NCBI GenBank assembly: GCA_902825985.1
Contig: CADEDC010000008.1
Span: 1 to 64,000 of the forward strand
DNA: 64,000 nucleotides
DNA from: an uncultured Acidobacteriota bacterium
Lineage (GTDB): Bacteria > Acidobacteriota > Vicinamibacteria > Vicinamibacterales > CAVVIG01
Direction of reading: 5' to 3'
Below, piece by piece: positions 47,373 through 59,025 of the stretch. The notes beneath the pieces were generated by a model. It saw only the letters and a program-made list of their open reading frames with translations. It had not been told where the DNA came from and made no database searches. How positions within the stretch are numbered: position 1 is the stretch's first letter; each line of letters begins with the position of its first letter. Both the position numbers and the translations under genes were made by a program.

Positions 47373-48229
47373 GCGTACGTGTAGAAGCCCTGGCCGGACT
47401 TGCGCCCGAGATGTCCCGCCGCCACCATGCGCTTCAACAGCGGACAGGGGCGGTACTTCGGGTCGCCGAGCCCGTCGTGCAGGACGTTCAGGATGGCCAG
47501 GCACACATCGAGGCCGATGAAGTCGGCCAGCGTCAGCGGACCCATCGGGTGGTTCATGCCGCCGCGCATCACGGCGTCGATCGCGTCCGGCGTGCCGACC
47601 CCTTCCATCACCGCGAAGAACGCTTCGTTGAGCATCGGCAGCAGGATCCGGTTCGCGATGAAGCCGGGGTAGTCCGCCGCCTCCACGCCGGTCTTTCCGA
47701 GTGTGGCGCACAGGCCGGCGGCCGTCGCCATCGCGTCGTCGGCCGTCGCCTGCCCGCGAATGAGCTCGACCAGCGTCATCAGCGGCACCGGATTCATGAA
47801 GTGCATGCCGAGCACCAGATCCGGTCGCGTCGTCGCCGCGCCGAGCAGCGTGATCGAGATCGACGAGGTGTTCGACGCCAGAATCACGTCACGCCGCGTG
47901 ACCGTGTCGAGCGTGGCGAACAGCGCGCGCTTGGCGTCCGCCCGCTCGACAATCGCTTCGATGACGTAGTCGGCCGACGCGAGCGGGTCGAGCGCCGTCG
48001 CCGTGGCGATGCGATTGAGGGTGGCATCCCGATCGGTGGACGACAGCGAGCCCTTGCCGACGAACCGGCCGAGGCTCTTCTCGATCGCGGCGCGGGCCCG
48101 GTCGAGCGCCGGCGCGGAGACGTCGACCAGCGACACCTGGAACCCGGACTGCGCGAAGACCTGCGCGATGCCGTTGCCCATGGTGCCGGCACCGATGACG
48201 CCGACGTGGTGGATGGAGTGGGTGGCCAT
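47369..48229 (-). CDS. hbd: 3-hydroxybutyryl-CoA dehydrogenase
   Basis: This NAD(P)-dependent enzyme interconverts acetoacetyl-CoA and 3-hydroxybutyryl-CoA. The Rossmann motif VGVIGAGTMGNGIAQVFA opens the protein, and the catalytic His lies in LVLGMHFMNPVPLM, followed by VELIRG. The helical C-terminal dimer domain includes DYPGFIANRILLPMLNEA and GGMNHPMGPL. Length is 286 aa. It follows the thiolase gene on the same strand, so the two catalyse neighbouring steps. Confidence 0.94.
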   Translation of the reverse strand: MATHSIHHVGVIGAGTMGNGIAQVFAQSGFQVSLVDVSAPALDRARAAIEKSLGRFVGKGSLSSTDRDATLNRIATATALDPLASADYVIEAIVERADAKRALFATLDTVTRRDVILASNTSSISITLLGAATTRPDLVLGMHFMNPVPLMTLVELIRGQATADDAMATAAGLCATLGKTGVEAADYPGFIANRILLPMLNEAFFAVMEGVGTPDAIDAVMRGGMNHPMGPLTLADFIGLDVCLAILNVLHDGLGDPKYRPCPLLKRMVAAGHLGRKSGQGFYTYA

Positions 48230-48265
48230 CGGGTGCCGGGCTCCTGGTTCGAGGGACGCGAGGGG

Positions 48266-49453
48266 TTAGGGGCGTTCGACGGCGAGCGCGACGCCGTTGC
48301 CGCCGCCCAGACAGAGTGTCGCGATGCCGCGCCGGGCGTTGCGGCGAATCATCGCATGGAGCAGCGTCGTCAGGACGCGCGAGCCGCTCGAGCCGATGGC
48401 GTGACCGAGGGCGACGGCGCCGCCGTGCACGTTGACCTTCGCCGGATCGATGCCGAGTTCACGCAGCACCGCGACCGCCTGGACCGCGAACGCTTCGTTC
48501 AACTCGAACAGGTCGACGCTGTCCAGCGACCAGCCGACCTTGTCCGCCACGCGCCGCACCGCTTCGACCGGCGTCATCAGGACGAACTTCGGTGCCAGCC
48601 CGCTGGTTGCCTGACCGGCGATGCGGGCGAGTGGCGTCACGCCGAGGGCGGCGGCGCGGGACTCCGCCATGACGACCAGTGCCGAGGCGCCGTCATTCAC
48701 CGCCGGCGCGTTGCCGGCGGTGACCGACCCGTCCGCCTTGAACGCCGGCTTCAGCGCCGCGAGCGTGGCGACGGACGCGTCGCGCCGGATCGATTCGTCG
48801 ACCTTGACGATGATCGGCTCGCCCCTGCGCTGCGTGACGGCGACCGGGAGGATCTCGTCGGCGAACCATCCGGCATCGGTCGCGCCGGCGGCCTTCGCAT
48901 GGCTCGCCACCGCGTATTCGTCCTGCGCCGCGCGGTCGACGTGATAGTGGTCGGCGACGACTTCGCCGGCCAGTCCCATGTGGGACTGTTCGAACGCGCA
49001 CCACAGGCCGTCACCGATCATCGCGTCGACCATCGTGCCGTCGCCCATGCGCAGCCCTTCGCGGATGCGCGGCAGCAGGTAGGGACAGTTGCTCATCGAC
49101 TCCATGCCGCCCGCGACGGCGACGTCGATGTCGCCCACGGCAATCCCCTGGGCGGCGAGCATCACCGCCTTGAGGCCGGACCCGCAGACCTTGTTGACGG
49201 TCAGCGCCGCGACCCGCTCCGCCAGGCCGGCGCGCAACGCCGCCTGCCGCGCCGGGTTCTGGCCGAGGCCGGCGCCGACGACGTTGCCCATGATGCATTC
49301 GTCGACGAGTCCGGCATCGAGGCCGGCGCGCCGCACCGCCTCACCGACGACCAGCGCGCCGAGCTGCGGCGCCGTGAACGACTTCAGGGCGCCGAGGAAC
49401 CTGCCGGTGGGCGTCCGGACGGCGCTGACGATGACGGCGGATCGCACGGTCAT
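48266..49453 (-). CDS. Acetyl-CoA C-acetyltransferase (thiolase)
   Basis: This 395-aa thiolase condenses two acetyl-CoA or cleaves acetoacetyl-CoA. The nucleophilic Cys90 lies in [14 protein letters not shown]. The NEAFAVQ segment, the catalytic His in [16 protein letters not shown] and the second Cys in [11 protein letters not shown] are present. I chose the ATG at 49453 because it gives the family N-terminus ([13 protein letters not shown]); it overlaps the dciA stop by 4 bases. With hbd it forms a short acetoacetyl-CoA/3-hydroxybutyryl-CoA module. Confidence 0.94.
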   Translation of the reverse strand: MTVRSAVIVSAVRTPTGRFLGALKSFTAPQLGALVVGEAVRRAGLDAGLVDECIMGNVVGAGLGQNPARQAALRAGLAERVAALTVNKVCGSGLKAVMLAAQGIAVGDIDVAVAGGMESMSNCPYLLPRIREGLRMGDGTMVDAMIGDGLWCAFEQSHMGLAGEVVADHYHVDRAAQDEYAVASHAKAAGATDAGWFADEILPVAVTQRRGEPIIVKVDESIRRDASVATLAALKPAFKADGSVTAGNAPAVNDGASALVVMAESRAAALGVTPLARIAGQATSGLAPKFVLMTPVEAVRRVADKVGWSLDSVDLFELNEAFAVQAVAVLRELGIDPAKVNVHGGAVALGHAIGSSGSRVLTTLLHAMIRRNARRGIATLCLGGGNGVALAVERP

Positions 49454-49728
49454 CGGCTGCGGACCTCGAGCCGGGTGATCGCGGCCTCGCCGAGGAGCGA
49501 CTGCAGCCGGGCGACGATGACGCGCGACGACCGGCGCACCTCGTCGGCCCACTGCCGGCTGGCGGCCTCGATGATGAGCAATCCGGCCTCGAGGCGGATC
49601 TCGGTGTTCCGCTTGACCGCCGGGCCGACCGCCATGCCCCACGCGAACTCGACCTTGCCCGGCGAGAGCGGCGCCCGCCGCACGATGTCCATGAGGGCCC
49701 GCGGGATGGCGTGCTTCAGCGGCTGCAT
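49450..49728 (-). CDS. DUF721/DciA-family protein
   Basis: This 92-aa protein matches the DUF721 core: [19 protein letters not shown], then the [17 protein letters not shown] segment. DciA is the ancestral loader of the replicative helicase DnaB, and members of this family are widespread where DnaC is absent. The stop overlaps the thiolase start, an odd partner that probably reflects genome compaction. It is divergent from maf with about 40 bases between. Confidence 0.8.
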   Translation of the reverse strand: MQPLKHAIPRALMDIVRRAPLSPGKVEFAWGMAVGPAVKRNTEIRLEAGLLIIEAASRQWADEVRRSSRVIVARLQSLLGEAAITRLEVRSR

Positions 49729-49768
49729 CCGCGGATTTTATCGGAAATGTCGGTAAGATGCCCTGGTG

Positions 49769-50368
49769 ATGCGACTCGTGCTGGCCTCGGCATCGCCCCG
49801 CCGCGCCGATCTGCTGCGCGACGCCGGCTACGTCTTCGACGTCCGCCCGGTCGACATCGACGAGCGGGCCCGGCCTGACGAGCGCCCCGACGCCTACGTC
49901 CGGCGGCTGGCGTCGGAGAAATCGGGTCGAGCGCACGCCGGTGCCGCAGCCGACGTGATCACCCTCGGTGCCGACACCTGCGTCGTCGTCGACGACCTGA
50001 TCCTGGGCAAGCCGCCGGATGACGAGGCGGCGGCGGAGATGCTGCGCCGCCTGTCCGGGCGCACGCATGAGGTGCTCACCGGCGTCAGCCTGCGGTTCGG
50101 GGCCGACGAGCTGACCCACGTCGAGCGGACCGCCGTGCGATTCGCGCCGCTCAGCACCCGGGACATCGAGTGGCACGTCCAATCGGGGGAGGGAATCGAC
50201 AAGGCCGGCGGCTATGCCATCCAGGGACGGGCGTCGCGCTTCATTCCAAGCATCGATGGCTCGTATGCGAATGTCGTCGGCCTGCCGGTGGCCGCCGTGG
50301 CCGATCTGCTCGGCCGGTTCAGCCGGGCCGCCGCCGCCACCGGGCCGGGCCAGAGGTCGGACGGGTGA
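49769..50368 (+). CDS. maf: Maf-type nucleoside triphosphate pyrophosphatase
   Basis: Maf proteins hydrolyse dTTP/UTP or modified nucleotides and can block septation. The N-terminal [16 protein letters not shown], the catalytic Asp69 in [12 protein letters not shown] and the C-terminal [12 protein letters not shown] fit the dTTP/UTP subgroup (YhdE-like). I use the ATG at 49769 (199 aa) rather than the GTG codon just before it. It is transcribed ahead of the ccm operon but with a separate promoter between. Confidence 0.92.
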   Translation: MRLVLASASPRRADLLRDAGYVFDVRPVDIDERARPDERPDAYVRRLASEKSGRAHAGAAADVITLGADTCVVVDDLILGKPPDDEAAAEMLRRLSGRTHEVLTGVSLRFGADELTHVERTAVRFAPLSTRDIEWHVQSGEGIDKAGGYAIQGRASRFIPSIDGSYANVVGLPVAAVADLLGRFSRAAAATGPGQRSDG

Positions 50369-50386
50369 GCGCCGCCGCCGCTCACC

Positions 50387-50415
50387 TTGCATCGTTGCGG
50401 TAGTCGAGCTATTCT
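50387..50415 (+). promoter_or_regulatory. Candidate ccm operon promoter
   Basis: TTGCAT (50387-50392) and TATTCT (50410-50415) are exactly 17 bases apart, ending 27 bases before the ccmE start. They lie in the only gap upstream of the operon. Function is inferred from spacing and position. Confidence 0.55.
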
Positions 50416-50442
50416 TGAGCAGTACTAGTCCCGGAAATCCTT

Positions 50443-50859
50443 ATGACACATCGACATATCAAGATCGGCGTCACGACGGTGGTTCTGGTCCTGGCCTTCT
50501 CGGGCCTGCTCTGGTCGACCCTTCGCGAGGGGACCGAGTACTACAAGCACGTCGATGAGGTCATGACGAACCCGCACGAGTGGGAAGGCAAGCGCCTGCA
50601 ACTGCACGGGTTCATCGTGGCGAAGTCGATTCTCGTCAATCCGAACACGCTCGAGTACCGCTTCCGCGTGCAGAGCAATGGGCATGTGGTCGACGCGCGC
50701 TACACGGGAGTGGTGCCCGACACCTTCAAGGACACGCCCGGCGAAGAGGCGGAAGTCGTCCTGAAGGGGCGCCTGAACGACGATGGCTTCCACGTCGATC
50801 CGAACGGCGTCATGGCGAAGTGCCCGTCGAAATACGAACCATCAAAGAAAGTAGGCTAG
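50443..50859 (+). CDS. ccmE: Cytochrome c maturation haem chaperone CcmE, CxxxY type
   Basis: CcmE carries haem from CcmC to CcmF in the periplasm. One N-terminal membrane anchor (~8-25) is followed by the OB-fold domain (LQLHGFIVAKSI, YRFRVQSNGHVVDARYTG). At the haem-binding position the protein has CPSKY (Cys127 to Tyr131) instead of the classical HxxxY. This CxxxY variant is known from archaea and Desulfovibrio, where cysteine binds haem covalently. Length is 138 aa. The stop codon abuts the ccmF start. Confidence 0.93.
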   Translation: MTHRHIKIGVTTVVLVLAFSGLLWSTLREGTEYYKHVDEVMTNPHEWEGKRLQLHGFIVAKSILVNPNTLEYRFRVQSNGHVVDARYTGVVPDTFKDTPGEEAEVVLKGRLNDDGFHVDPNGVMAKCPSKYEPSKKVG

Positions 50860-53344
<2,485 letters not shown>

Positions 53345-53367
<23 letters not shown>

Positions 53368-53947
53368 GGGGGTGCCGCCGCGCACGCTGCCGACGACTCC
53401 TGACACCGACGCCGAGCCGGGACTGCGCCCGTGGCAGTTCTTCGTGCTCGCCGCCCTCGGCTGTGCGACCGCCATCACGTGGATGGCCCGTGCCGAGGGC
53501 TTCATCGCCGTCCTGCTGCTGACCATCGTCATGGGCTCGATTGGCGTGGCGGCGCTCGCCGCGCTGCGCACCGTCGCGCCACTGGTGACGCCGGAGGAGG
53601 ATCGCACGCCGATGGTGGGCGAGCGGACGCGCGCCGCACTCGAGCGCGAGAAGATGCTGACGCTGCGTGCGATCAAGGAGCTCGAGTTCGATCGCGCGAT
53701 GCGCAAGCTGTCGGACGACGACTTCCAGGAGATGTCGGGTCGCCTGCGCGCCCGCGCCTCGCGCCTGATGCGGCAGCTCGATGCCGGCGGCGGCTATCGC
53801 CCCCGCATCGAGCAGGACCTCGCGAAGCGGCTGGGCGAACAGGCCGAGGCGGCGGCCCGCGCCACGGCGCCGGACGCCTGCGCCAGCTGTTCGACGGTCA
53901 ATGATCAGGACGCGCGGTTCTGCAAGTCGTGCGGAGCGAAACTGTGA
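53345..53947 (+). CDS. CcmI-like membrane protein with C-terminal zinc ribbon
   Basis: This 200-aa protein has two membrane helices (~30-75) and a cytoplasmic helical part in which LRAIKELEFDRAMRKLSDDD resembles the CcmI coiled coil. A C-terminal zinc ribbon follows, CASC-x(11)-CKSC. It starts at ATG 53345, overlapping the ccmF 3' end by 23 bases; a GTG at 53372 is an alternative with poorer ribosome-site spacing. Its stop overlaps the next start (TGATG). A role in apocytochrome handling is inferred from context and the partial CcmI likeness. Confidence 0.75.
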
Positions 53948-55179
53948 TGGGTCGGGGCGGGTGGCGGTCGGTGGCCGGGGTGCTGGCGGTGCTGTGCCTG
54001 TCCACCTCCGGCGCGGCGCAGTTCCAGATGCCCGACGCGAAGCAGATGTCGGGGATTCCGCGGCCGGTCAACGACCTGCCCGACCGGACGATCTCGGTTC
54101 GCGTCATCCGCGGCGACATGTCGAACAACATCGTCAATCAGCCGGTGGAGTTCACCGTGGACGGCCAGGCGCAGCCGGCGACGACCAACGCGGACGGGCG
54201 TGCCGAGATCGTCGCGCCGGCCGGCGGAGCCGTCATCAAGGCAGCGACCACCGTGGACGGCGAGCGTCTCGAGTCGACCGAGTTCCCGGCGCCGACCAGC
54301 GGCGGCGTCCGGATGCTGCTGGTCGCGACCGACAAGGAGAAGGAGGCGAGAGCTGCCGCCGATGCGGCGGCGCCCGCCGTCACCGGCATGGTCGTGCTCG
54401 CCGGGGAAACCCGCCTGGTCGTCGAACCCGACGAAGAGAACGTCCGCGTCTACTACCTGCTCGACATCACGAACAACGCACGGACGAGGGTCACGCCGCA
54501 GGCGCCGTTCGAGTTCGAGCTGCCAGCCGGCGCCGCCGGCGCCGCCCTGATGGAAGGGTCGTCGCCGCAGGCGCTGCTGAACGGCACGCACGTCCGGGTC
54601 AACGGCCCATTCGCCCCGGGCGCAACGTTCGTCCAGATCGGCTTCATCCTGCCGCAGAAGGATGGCGTGGTCGAGATTGCACAAACCTTCCCGGCCAACA
54701 TGGAGCATCTGGGCGTCATCGTCCAGAAGGTCGGTGACGCCAGGTTGACCTCACCGCAAATCGACCGGCAGCAGGACATGCCGGCCGGCGGTGCCGTCTA
54801 CATCGCGGCGGCGGGTGGAGCGGTCACAGCCGGAACGCCGGTGCAGCTCACCATCACCGGCCTGCCGCATCACAGCTCGACACCCCGCTACGTCGCCCTG
54901 TCGCTGGCCTTCGCCGTCGTCGTGCTCGGCATCTGGCTGGGCGGCCGGACGACGCCGGCAACCGCGGGCGGTGGCCGCAAACAGCTGGTCGCCCGGCGCG
55001 AGAAGCTGTTTCAGGAGCTGGTCCGTCTCGAACACGACCACCGTCGCGGCAAGGGTGACCCGCATCGCTACCAGGCGCGGCGCGAGGAGCTGCTGTCGGC
55101 ACTGGAACACGTCTACGGGGCGCTCGAAAGTGAAGGGACGAGCCCCGATCCGGCGGGACGTCCGGGCGTCGCCGCGTGA
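53947..55179 (+). CDS. Exported, membrane-anchored protein of unknown function inside the ccm operon
   Basis: A signal peptide (cleavage near GAAQFQ) is followed by a beta-sandwich-like domain (~40-120, carboxypeptidase-regulatory-like, with TTNADGRAEIVAP). A second beta-rich region (~145-300) follows, then a membrane helix (ALSLAFAVVVLGIWLGG) and a cytoplasmic basic coiled-coil tail. Length is 410 aa. The tail EKLFQELVRLEHDHRRGKGD recalls the helical signature of the preceding zinc-ribbon protein. I do not recognise a named family. It overlaps both neighbours (ATGA, GTGA), so it is made with the Ccm proteins. Confidence 0.75.
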   Translation: MGRGGWRSVAGVLAVLCLSTSGAAQFQMPDAKQMSGIPRPVNDLPDRTISVRVIRGDMSNNIVNQPVEFTVDGQAQPATTNADGRAEIVAPAGGAVIKAATTVDGERLESTEFPAPTSGGVRMLLVATDKEKEARAAADAAAPAVTGMVVLAGETRLVVEPDEENVRVYYLLDITNNARTRVTPQAPFEFELPAGAAGAALMEGSSPQALLNGTHVRVNGPFAPGATFVQIGFILPQKDGVVEIAQTFPANMEHLGVIVQKVGDARLTSPQIDRQQDMPAGGAVYIAAAGGAVTAGTPVQLTITGLPHHSSTPRYVALSLAFAVVVLGIWLGGRTTPATAGGGRKQLVARREKLFQELVRLEHDHRRGKGDPHRYQARREELLSALEHVYGALESEGTSPDPAGRPGVAA

Positions 55180-55877
55180 CCCTCGACTTCGACCGCATCC
55201 AGCTGGCCGACGTCTCCCGCCACTTCGGCCGCCGCCGGGCGGTGTCCAAGATATCGCTGACGGCGCGGGCGGGCGAGATCATCGGCCTGCTCGGACCGAA
55301 CGGCGCCGGCAAGTCGACCATCATCGGCATGCTCGCCACGCTGGTGGCGCCGACCGTCGGCACCATCACCTACGGCGACCGAACGGCGCGCGAGGCAGGT
55401 CCTGACGTGCGCGGCCGCATCGGTCTGCTGGCCCACGAACTCCACCTGTATCCGGAACTGACGGCCCGCCAGAACCTCGAGTTCTTCGCGCAGCTGCACG
55501 GCGTCCGCGGCACCGACGTCGTCACGGCGGCCCTCGAGTCGGCCGGACTCGCGGAGCGTGGCGCCGACGAGGTGGCCGGGTTCTCCCGCGGCATGCGGCA
55601 GCGTCTGGCCCTCGAACGCGCGCTGTTGCACCAGCCGCGGCTGGTCCTGCTGGACGAACCGTTCACCGGCCTCGACGACCGCGCCGTGCGTCTCGTCTCG
55701 GATCGGCTCCGGGCCCTGGCGGCCGGCGGGGCCATGGTGATGCTGGCGACCCACGACCTGGATCTTGCCGACGGTCTCATCTCACGCGTCGTCATCATCC
55801 GCGACGGCCGCCTGATCACCGACGAAGCCGGCGGCAGCGGCTTGCGCGCCCGCTATCGCACCCTGGTGGGGCACTGA
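55176..55877 (+). CDS. ccmA: Haem-exporter ATP-binding protein CcmA
   Basis: CcmA is the ATPase of the CcmABCD complex that releases holo-CcmE from CcmC. Walker A GPNGAGKST, the signature FSRGMRQRLALERALL and Walker B LVLLDEPFTGLDD are intact in a single 233-aa ABC domain. It starts at GTG 55176 overlapping the upstream stop and is followed by ccmB after 6 bases. Context, rather than sequence alone, fixes it as CcmA. Confidence 0.9.
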   Translation: MTLDFDRIQLADVSRHFGRRRAVSKISLTARAGEIIGLLGPNGAGKSTIIGMLATLVAPTVGTITYGDRTAREAGPDVRGRIGLLAHELHLYPELTARQNLEFFAQLHGVRGTDVVTAALESAGLAERGADEVAGFSRGMRQRLALERALLHQPRLVLLDEPFTGLDDRAVRLVSDRLRALAAGGAMVMLATHDLDLADGLISRVVIIRDGRLITDEAGGSGLRARYRTLVGH

Positions 55878-55883
55878 CCGCTG

Positions 55884-56561
55884 ATGCCGTTCCGCGTCGC
55901 ACTCCTGATCCTGAAGAAGGACTTCCTGATCGAGGTGAAGAGCCTCGAGATTCTCTCGACGACGCTGTTCTTCGCCGTCTCGTGCCTGCTGGTCTTTTCG
56001 TTCGCCTTCGTCAAGGAGGGCTCGCCGGTGCAGGATGCCGCCGCCGGCATCCTGTGGATTGCGATCGCGTTTTCCGGCACGCTGGCGCTCGGCCGGGTGT
56101 TCGAGCGTGAACGCTACGGCGAGACGCTGCGGGCGCTGCTGCTGGCACCCGCCCCCCGTCCGGCGATCTATCTCGGCAAGCTGTTCGGGATGGTGCTGCT
56201 GATGTTCACGACGGAAGTGGTGCTGGTCCCCATGGTGGCGCTCCTCTTCCAGGCGCCGCTCTTCTCGCGGCCGCTGCTGCTCTTCGTGCTCCTCGCCGCC
56301 GGTACGGTCGGGTTCGCGTCGGTCGGGACGCTCTTCGCCGCGATGCTCGTCCGCGCCCGCACACGCGATATCATGCTGCCGATCCTCTTGTATCCGGTGA
56401 CCATCCCGGTGATGATTGCCGGCGTTCAGGGGACCTCGGCGTTGCTGCAGGCGTCGCCTGACGAAGCGATGGCGACGATGTGGATCGCGATCGTCTCGAC
56501 GTTCGACGTCGTCGCCATCACGCTGTGTTTGTGGATGTTCGAGCCGCTCATGACCGAGTAG
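55884..56561 (+). CDS. ccmB: Haem-exporter permease CcmB
   Basis: This 225-aa protein has six membrane helices with the CcmB-typical N-terminus KKDFLIEVKSLEILSTTLFF and the loop GRVFERERYGETLRALLLAP. It pairs with CcmA in the ABC part of the complex. A 118-base gap follows before ccmC, the largest inside the operon. I see no promoter or terminator in it. Confidence 0.93.
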   Translation: MPFRVALLILKKDFLIEVKSLEILSTTLFFAVSCLLVFSFAFVKEGSPVQDAAAGILWIAIAFSGTLALGRVFERERYGETLRALLLAPAPRPAIYLGKLFGMVLLMFTTEVVLVPMVALLFQAPLFSRPLLLFVLLAAGTVGFASVGTLFAAMLVRARTRDIMLPILLYPVTIPVMIAGVQGTSALLQASPDEAMATMWIAIVSTFDVVAITLCLWMFEPLMTE

Positions 56562-56679
56562 GCAGGGTACGACCGCTTGACGGGAGCGCCCGCGGCCGCA
56601 CCTGAGCGGGGACTGCGCCTCCGAGCGGCGGTGTCCGCGTCAGTCGCGATGGGTGTGGCGCCCCATCGCAGGTGAAAAC

Positions 56680-57336
56680 ATGACCCGATTCTTTCTCCCA
56701 GTCTTCGGTGTGACGGCGCTGATGTTTGCCGGCGCGCCGTTCGTGATTGCCGACGCGCCCTACGAATCGACGATGCTGCTGGTGCAGAAGATCTTCTACT
56801 TCCACGTGCCGGCGTGGTTCGTGATGTTCACCGCCATCTTCATCTCGGGCATCTGGAGCGCGAGGTACCTCTTCAAGGGCGATCGCAATGCCGATCGCGT
56901 CGCCTTCGCGGCGGCGGAAATCGCCGTCGTGTTCGGCTTGATGGGACTGGTCACGGGACCGCTCTGGGGCCGCAAGGCCTGGGGCGTCTGGTGGCAGTGG
57001 GACGCCCGCCTGACGATGGCGCTGTTGCTCGAAGCGATTTTTATCGGCTACCTGCTGGTCCGCAAGTACGGGGGGCCCGGCTCCGAGAAGCTCAGCGCGG
57101 CGATGGCGATCTTCGGCATGCTGAACGTGCCGTTCGTCTATATCTCGGTCAACATCTGGCGGACGATTCACCCCAAGACCAGCGTGGTGCCGACGCTCGG
57201 GCCCGGGATGTTCGGCGCGTTCTGGTTCAGCGTGATTGCCTTCATGCTGTTGTTCGCGCTGCTCATGCATCTGCGCGTGCGGCTCGAGCAGCAGCGCGCC
57301 GCACTCGACGACCTCTATCTCGCGGAAGAACCATGA
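56680..57336 (+). CDS. ccmC: Haem transfer protein CcmC
   Basis: CcmC loads haem onto CcmE. It has six membrane helices, the WWD segment WGVWWQWDARLTMALLL and histidines flanking it (YFHVPAWFVMF and WRTIHPK). Length is 218 aa. I chose the ATG at 56680, which has AGGTG just upstream, rather than the earlier in-frame ATG at 56653. The stop overlaps the next small gene (ATGA). Confidence 0.93.
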   Translation: MTRFFLPVFGVTALMFAGAPFVIADAPYESTMLLVQKIFYFHVPAWFVMFTAIFISGIWSARYLFKGDRNADRVAFAAAEIAVVFGLMGLVTGPLWGRKAWGVWWQWDARLTMALLLEAIFIGYLLVRKYGGPGSEKLSAAMAIFGMLNVPFVYISVNIWRTIHPKTSVVPTLGPGMFGAFWFSVIAFMLLFALLMHLRVRLEQQRAALDDLYLAEEP

Positions 57337-57620
57337 CCATGTTGAAGAAGCTGTCCGTCCTGTTCCTGACGGTGCTGTTGACCGGCGCACCGCTGCTCGC
57401 GTCGCAGCCGCCCGGCGGCGCCGCGACCGACGGGTTCGTCCCGCTCGATTCACTGCCGCCGCAGGAGCAGCTGCCGGCGGCACCGCTGCTGGTGACCGCC
57501 TACGCCTTCGTGTGGGTGTTGTTGATGGCGTACATCTGGTCGATCGCGTCCCGCCTCCGCAAGGTCGAAGCGGAAATGGCGACGCTGCAGCGCCGGACAC
57601 CGGGAGCCGCCGGGCGGTGA
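57333..57620 (+). CDS. CcmD-like small membrane protein with signal sequence
   Basis: This 95-aa protein begins with a hydrophobic segment (LSVLFLTVLLTGAPLLAS) that could be a signal peptide, then a Pro-rich stretch. A single membrane helix follows with the CcmD-like ending YAFVWVLLMAYIWSIASRLR and a charged KVEAEMATLQRR tail. CcmD normally has 40-70 aa, so the N-terminal part is extra. It starts inside the ccmC stop; an alternative ATG lies at 57339. Confidence 0.75.
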   Translation: MTMLKKLSVLFLTVLLTGAPLLASQPPGGAATDGFVPLDSLPPQEQLPAAPLLVTAYAFVWVLLMAYIWSIASRLRKVEAEMATLQRRTPGAAGR

Positions 57621-57757
57621 CCGCCGGCCATTTCATCTTCATCCCGGCCGTCCTGCTGGTCGGGGTCGTGCTGGGATGGATCCTCGGTTCGCGCGCGGCG
57701 CGTGACGCCTTCGCGGCGGAATTGAAGCGGCGGGACGAGCGCAAGTCGCGCTCGTGA
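57617..57757 (+). CDS. 46-aa single-helix membrane protein at the end of the ccm operon
   Basis: GTG 57617 overlaps the previous stop (GTGA). The product has one membrane helix (FIFIPAVLLVGVVLGWILGS) and a short basic and acidic tail. It is too short to assign. The tight overlap supports expression, and its position suggests it could be a second CcmD-sized subunit or a small accessory. Confidence 0.6.
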   Translation: MTAGHFIFIPAVLLVGVVLGWILGSRAARDAFAAELKRRDERKSRS

Positions 57758-57773
57758 GCCGCCGGCTGGGCCG

Positions 57774-58517
57774 TCAGCGGCCGGCAGCCAGGCGATCGGC
57801 GAGCGGATCGGGGAGGCCGGCCTTCCGGATCTTGTCCTGGGCGATCGCCACCGCGTAGGGCAGGCGGACCATTTCCACACGCGCCGCCAGCACGTCGACG
57901 ATCGCGTAGGCGGCTCGCGGGTCGCCGTCGCGAGGCTGTCCCACCGACCCCGGATTGATCAGGTACTTGATCCCGGTTCGCAGGACCAGTTCGGGTGCGA
58001 CGGCGCCGGCGACGCGGGCCGCCTCCATCGTGCCGTTCAGCGACTCGAACACGGCGGGGTAGTGCGTGTGTCCGAAGAGGCAGACGTTCCGCTTCGTCGT
58101 CAGTAGCGCAATCCGCGCCTCGCTCTGCCCGAAGATGTACTCATCCTCGTCGATGGGCGAGCCGTGGCAGATTTCGACGTCCGCGTCGACCGTGATCGGA
58201 CCCTTCGGGAGTGCGGCCACCCACTGCCGATTGTCCGGCGTCAGTGCCCCGAGCGTCCAGTGGGCGGCGGCCCGCGCCACACTGTTGAAGCCGTCGGCAG
58301 CTTCCAGTCCGCACGAGACCTTGTCGTGGTTGCCACGAACGATGGCCATCGGCTGCAGGGCGCGCACCCGCTCGACCACCGCATTCGGATCGGCGCCGTA
58401 TCCCACGACGTCGCCGAGCACGACCACGTCGTCGTAGCCACGGACCGCGGCATCCGCGAGACAGCTGTCCAGCGCTTCGAGGTTGGCGTGGATGTCCGTG
58501 AGTACCAGATGACGCAT
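57774..58517 (-). CDS. Calcineurin-like metallophosphoesterase
   Basis: This 247-aa phosphoesterase has the metal motifs LTDIHANLEAL, VVLGDVVGYGADP, IVRGNHDK and CLFGHTHYPA in order, typical of the YfcE/diadenosine-tetraphosphatase-like group. The start ATG 58517 gives MRHLVLTDIHAN; the frame runs further upstream but without a family-like N-terminus. Substrate is unknown. It is convergent with the ccm operon and follows aroK by 7 bases. Confidence 0.88.
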   Translation of the reverse strand: MRHLVLTDIHANLEALDSCLADAAVRGYDDVVVLGDVVGYGADPNAVVERVRALQPMAIVRGNHDKVSCGLEAADGFNSVARAAAHWTLGALTPDNRQWVAALPKGPITVDADVEICHGSPIDEDEYIFGQSEARIALLTTKRNVCLFGHTHYPAVFESLNGTMEAARVAGAVAPELVLRTGIKYLINPGSVGQPRDGDPRAAYAIVDVLAARVEMVRLPYAVAIAQDKIRKAGLPDPLADRLAAGR

Positions 58518-58524
58518 CAGCCGC

Positions 58525-59025
58525 CTACGATTCGAGCCAGTACATGAGTTCCTCGACCAGGCCTGGCACGGTCGAGCGGGACGCATCCAAGCGGAGCTGG
58601 GCCTGTTCGTAGGCCGCCCGGCGGAGCAGGAAGAGCCGTTCGAATTCGACGCGGTCCGCCGCCAGCGGCCGGCGCCCGTCCGACGGCACCCTGGCGATGA
58701 GCCGTTCCAGCGGAACGTCGAGCCACACCGAGGCGCCGTCCTGGTTGATCACGGCCCGATTCTGCGGATCGACGAACGTCCCGCCGCCGGTCGCGACCAC
58801 CACATGGCGGTTCGGCAGCTGATCCATGAGGACGGCCCGTTCGGCCGCACGGAAGTACGCTTCGCCCTTCCGCGAGAAGATGTCCGAGACGGATTGGTGC
58901 TCACGGCGCTCGATCATCTCGTCGATGTCGGTGACCTGCCAGCCGAGGCGCCGCGCCAGCGCGCGGGCCACCGTGGTCTTGCCGGCGCCCATGAATCCGA
59001 CGAGATACACCTTGTCGGCCTTCAC
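58525..59025 (-). CDS. aroK: Shikimate kinase
   Basis: This enzyme phosphorylates shikimate in chorismate synthesis. Walker A GFMGAGKT (9-16), the shikimate-binding DIDEMIE and ATGGG segments and the lid RRPLAAD are present in a 166-aa protein. Its start overlaps the aroA stop by 4 bases, so aroA-aroK are coupled and supply the steps on either side of 3-phosphoshikimate. Confidence 0.94.
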   Translation of the reverse strand: MKADKVYLVGFMGAGKTTVARALARRLGWQVTDIDEMIERREHQSVSDIFSRKGEAYFRAAERAVLMDQLPNRHVVVATGGGTFVDPQNRAVINQDGASVWLDVPLERLIARVPSDGRRPLAADRVEFERLFLLRRAAYEQAQLRLDASRSTVPGLVEELMYWLES

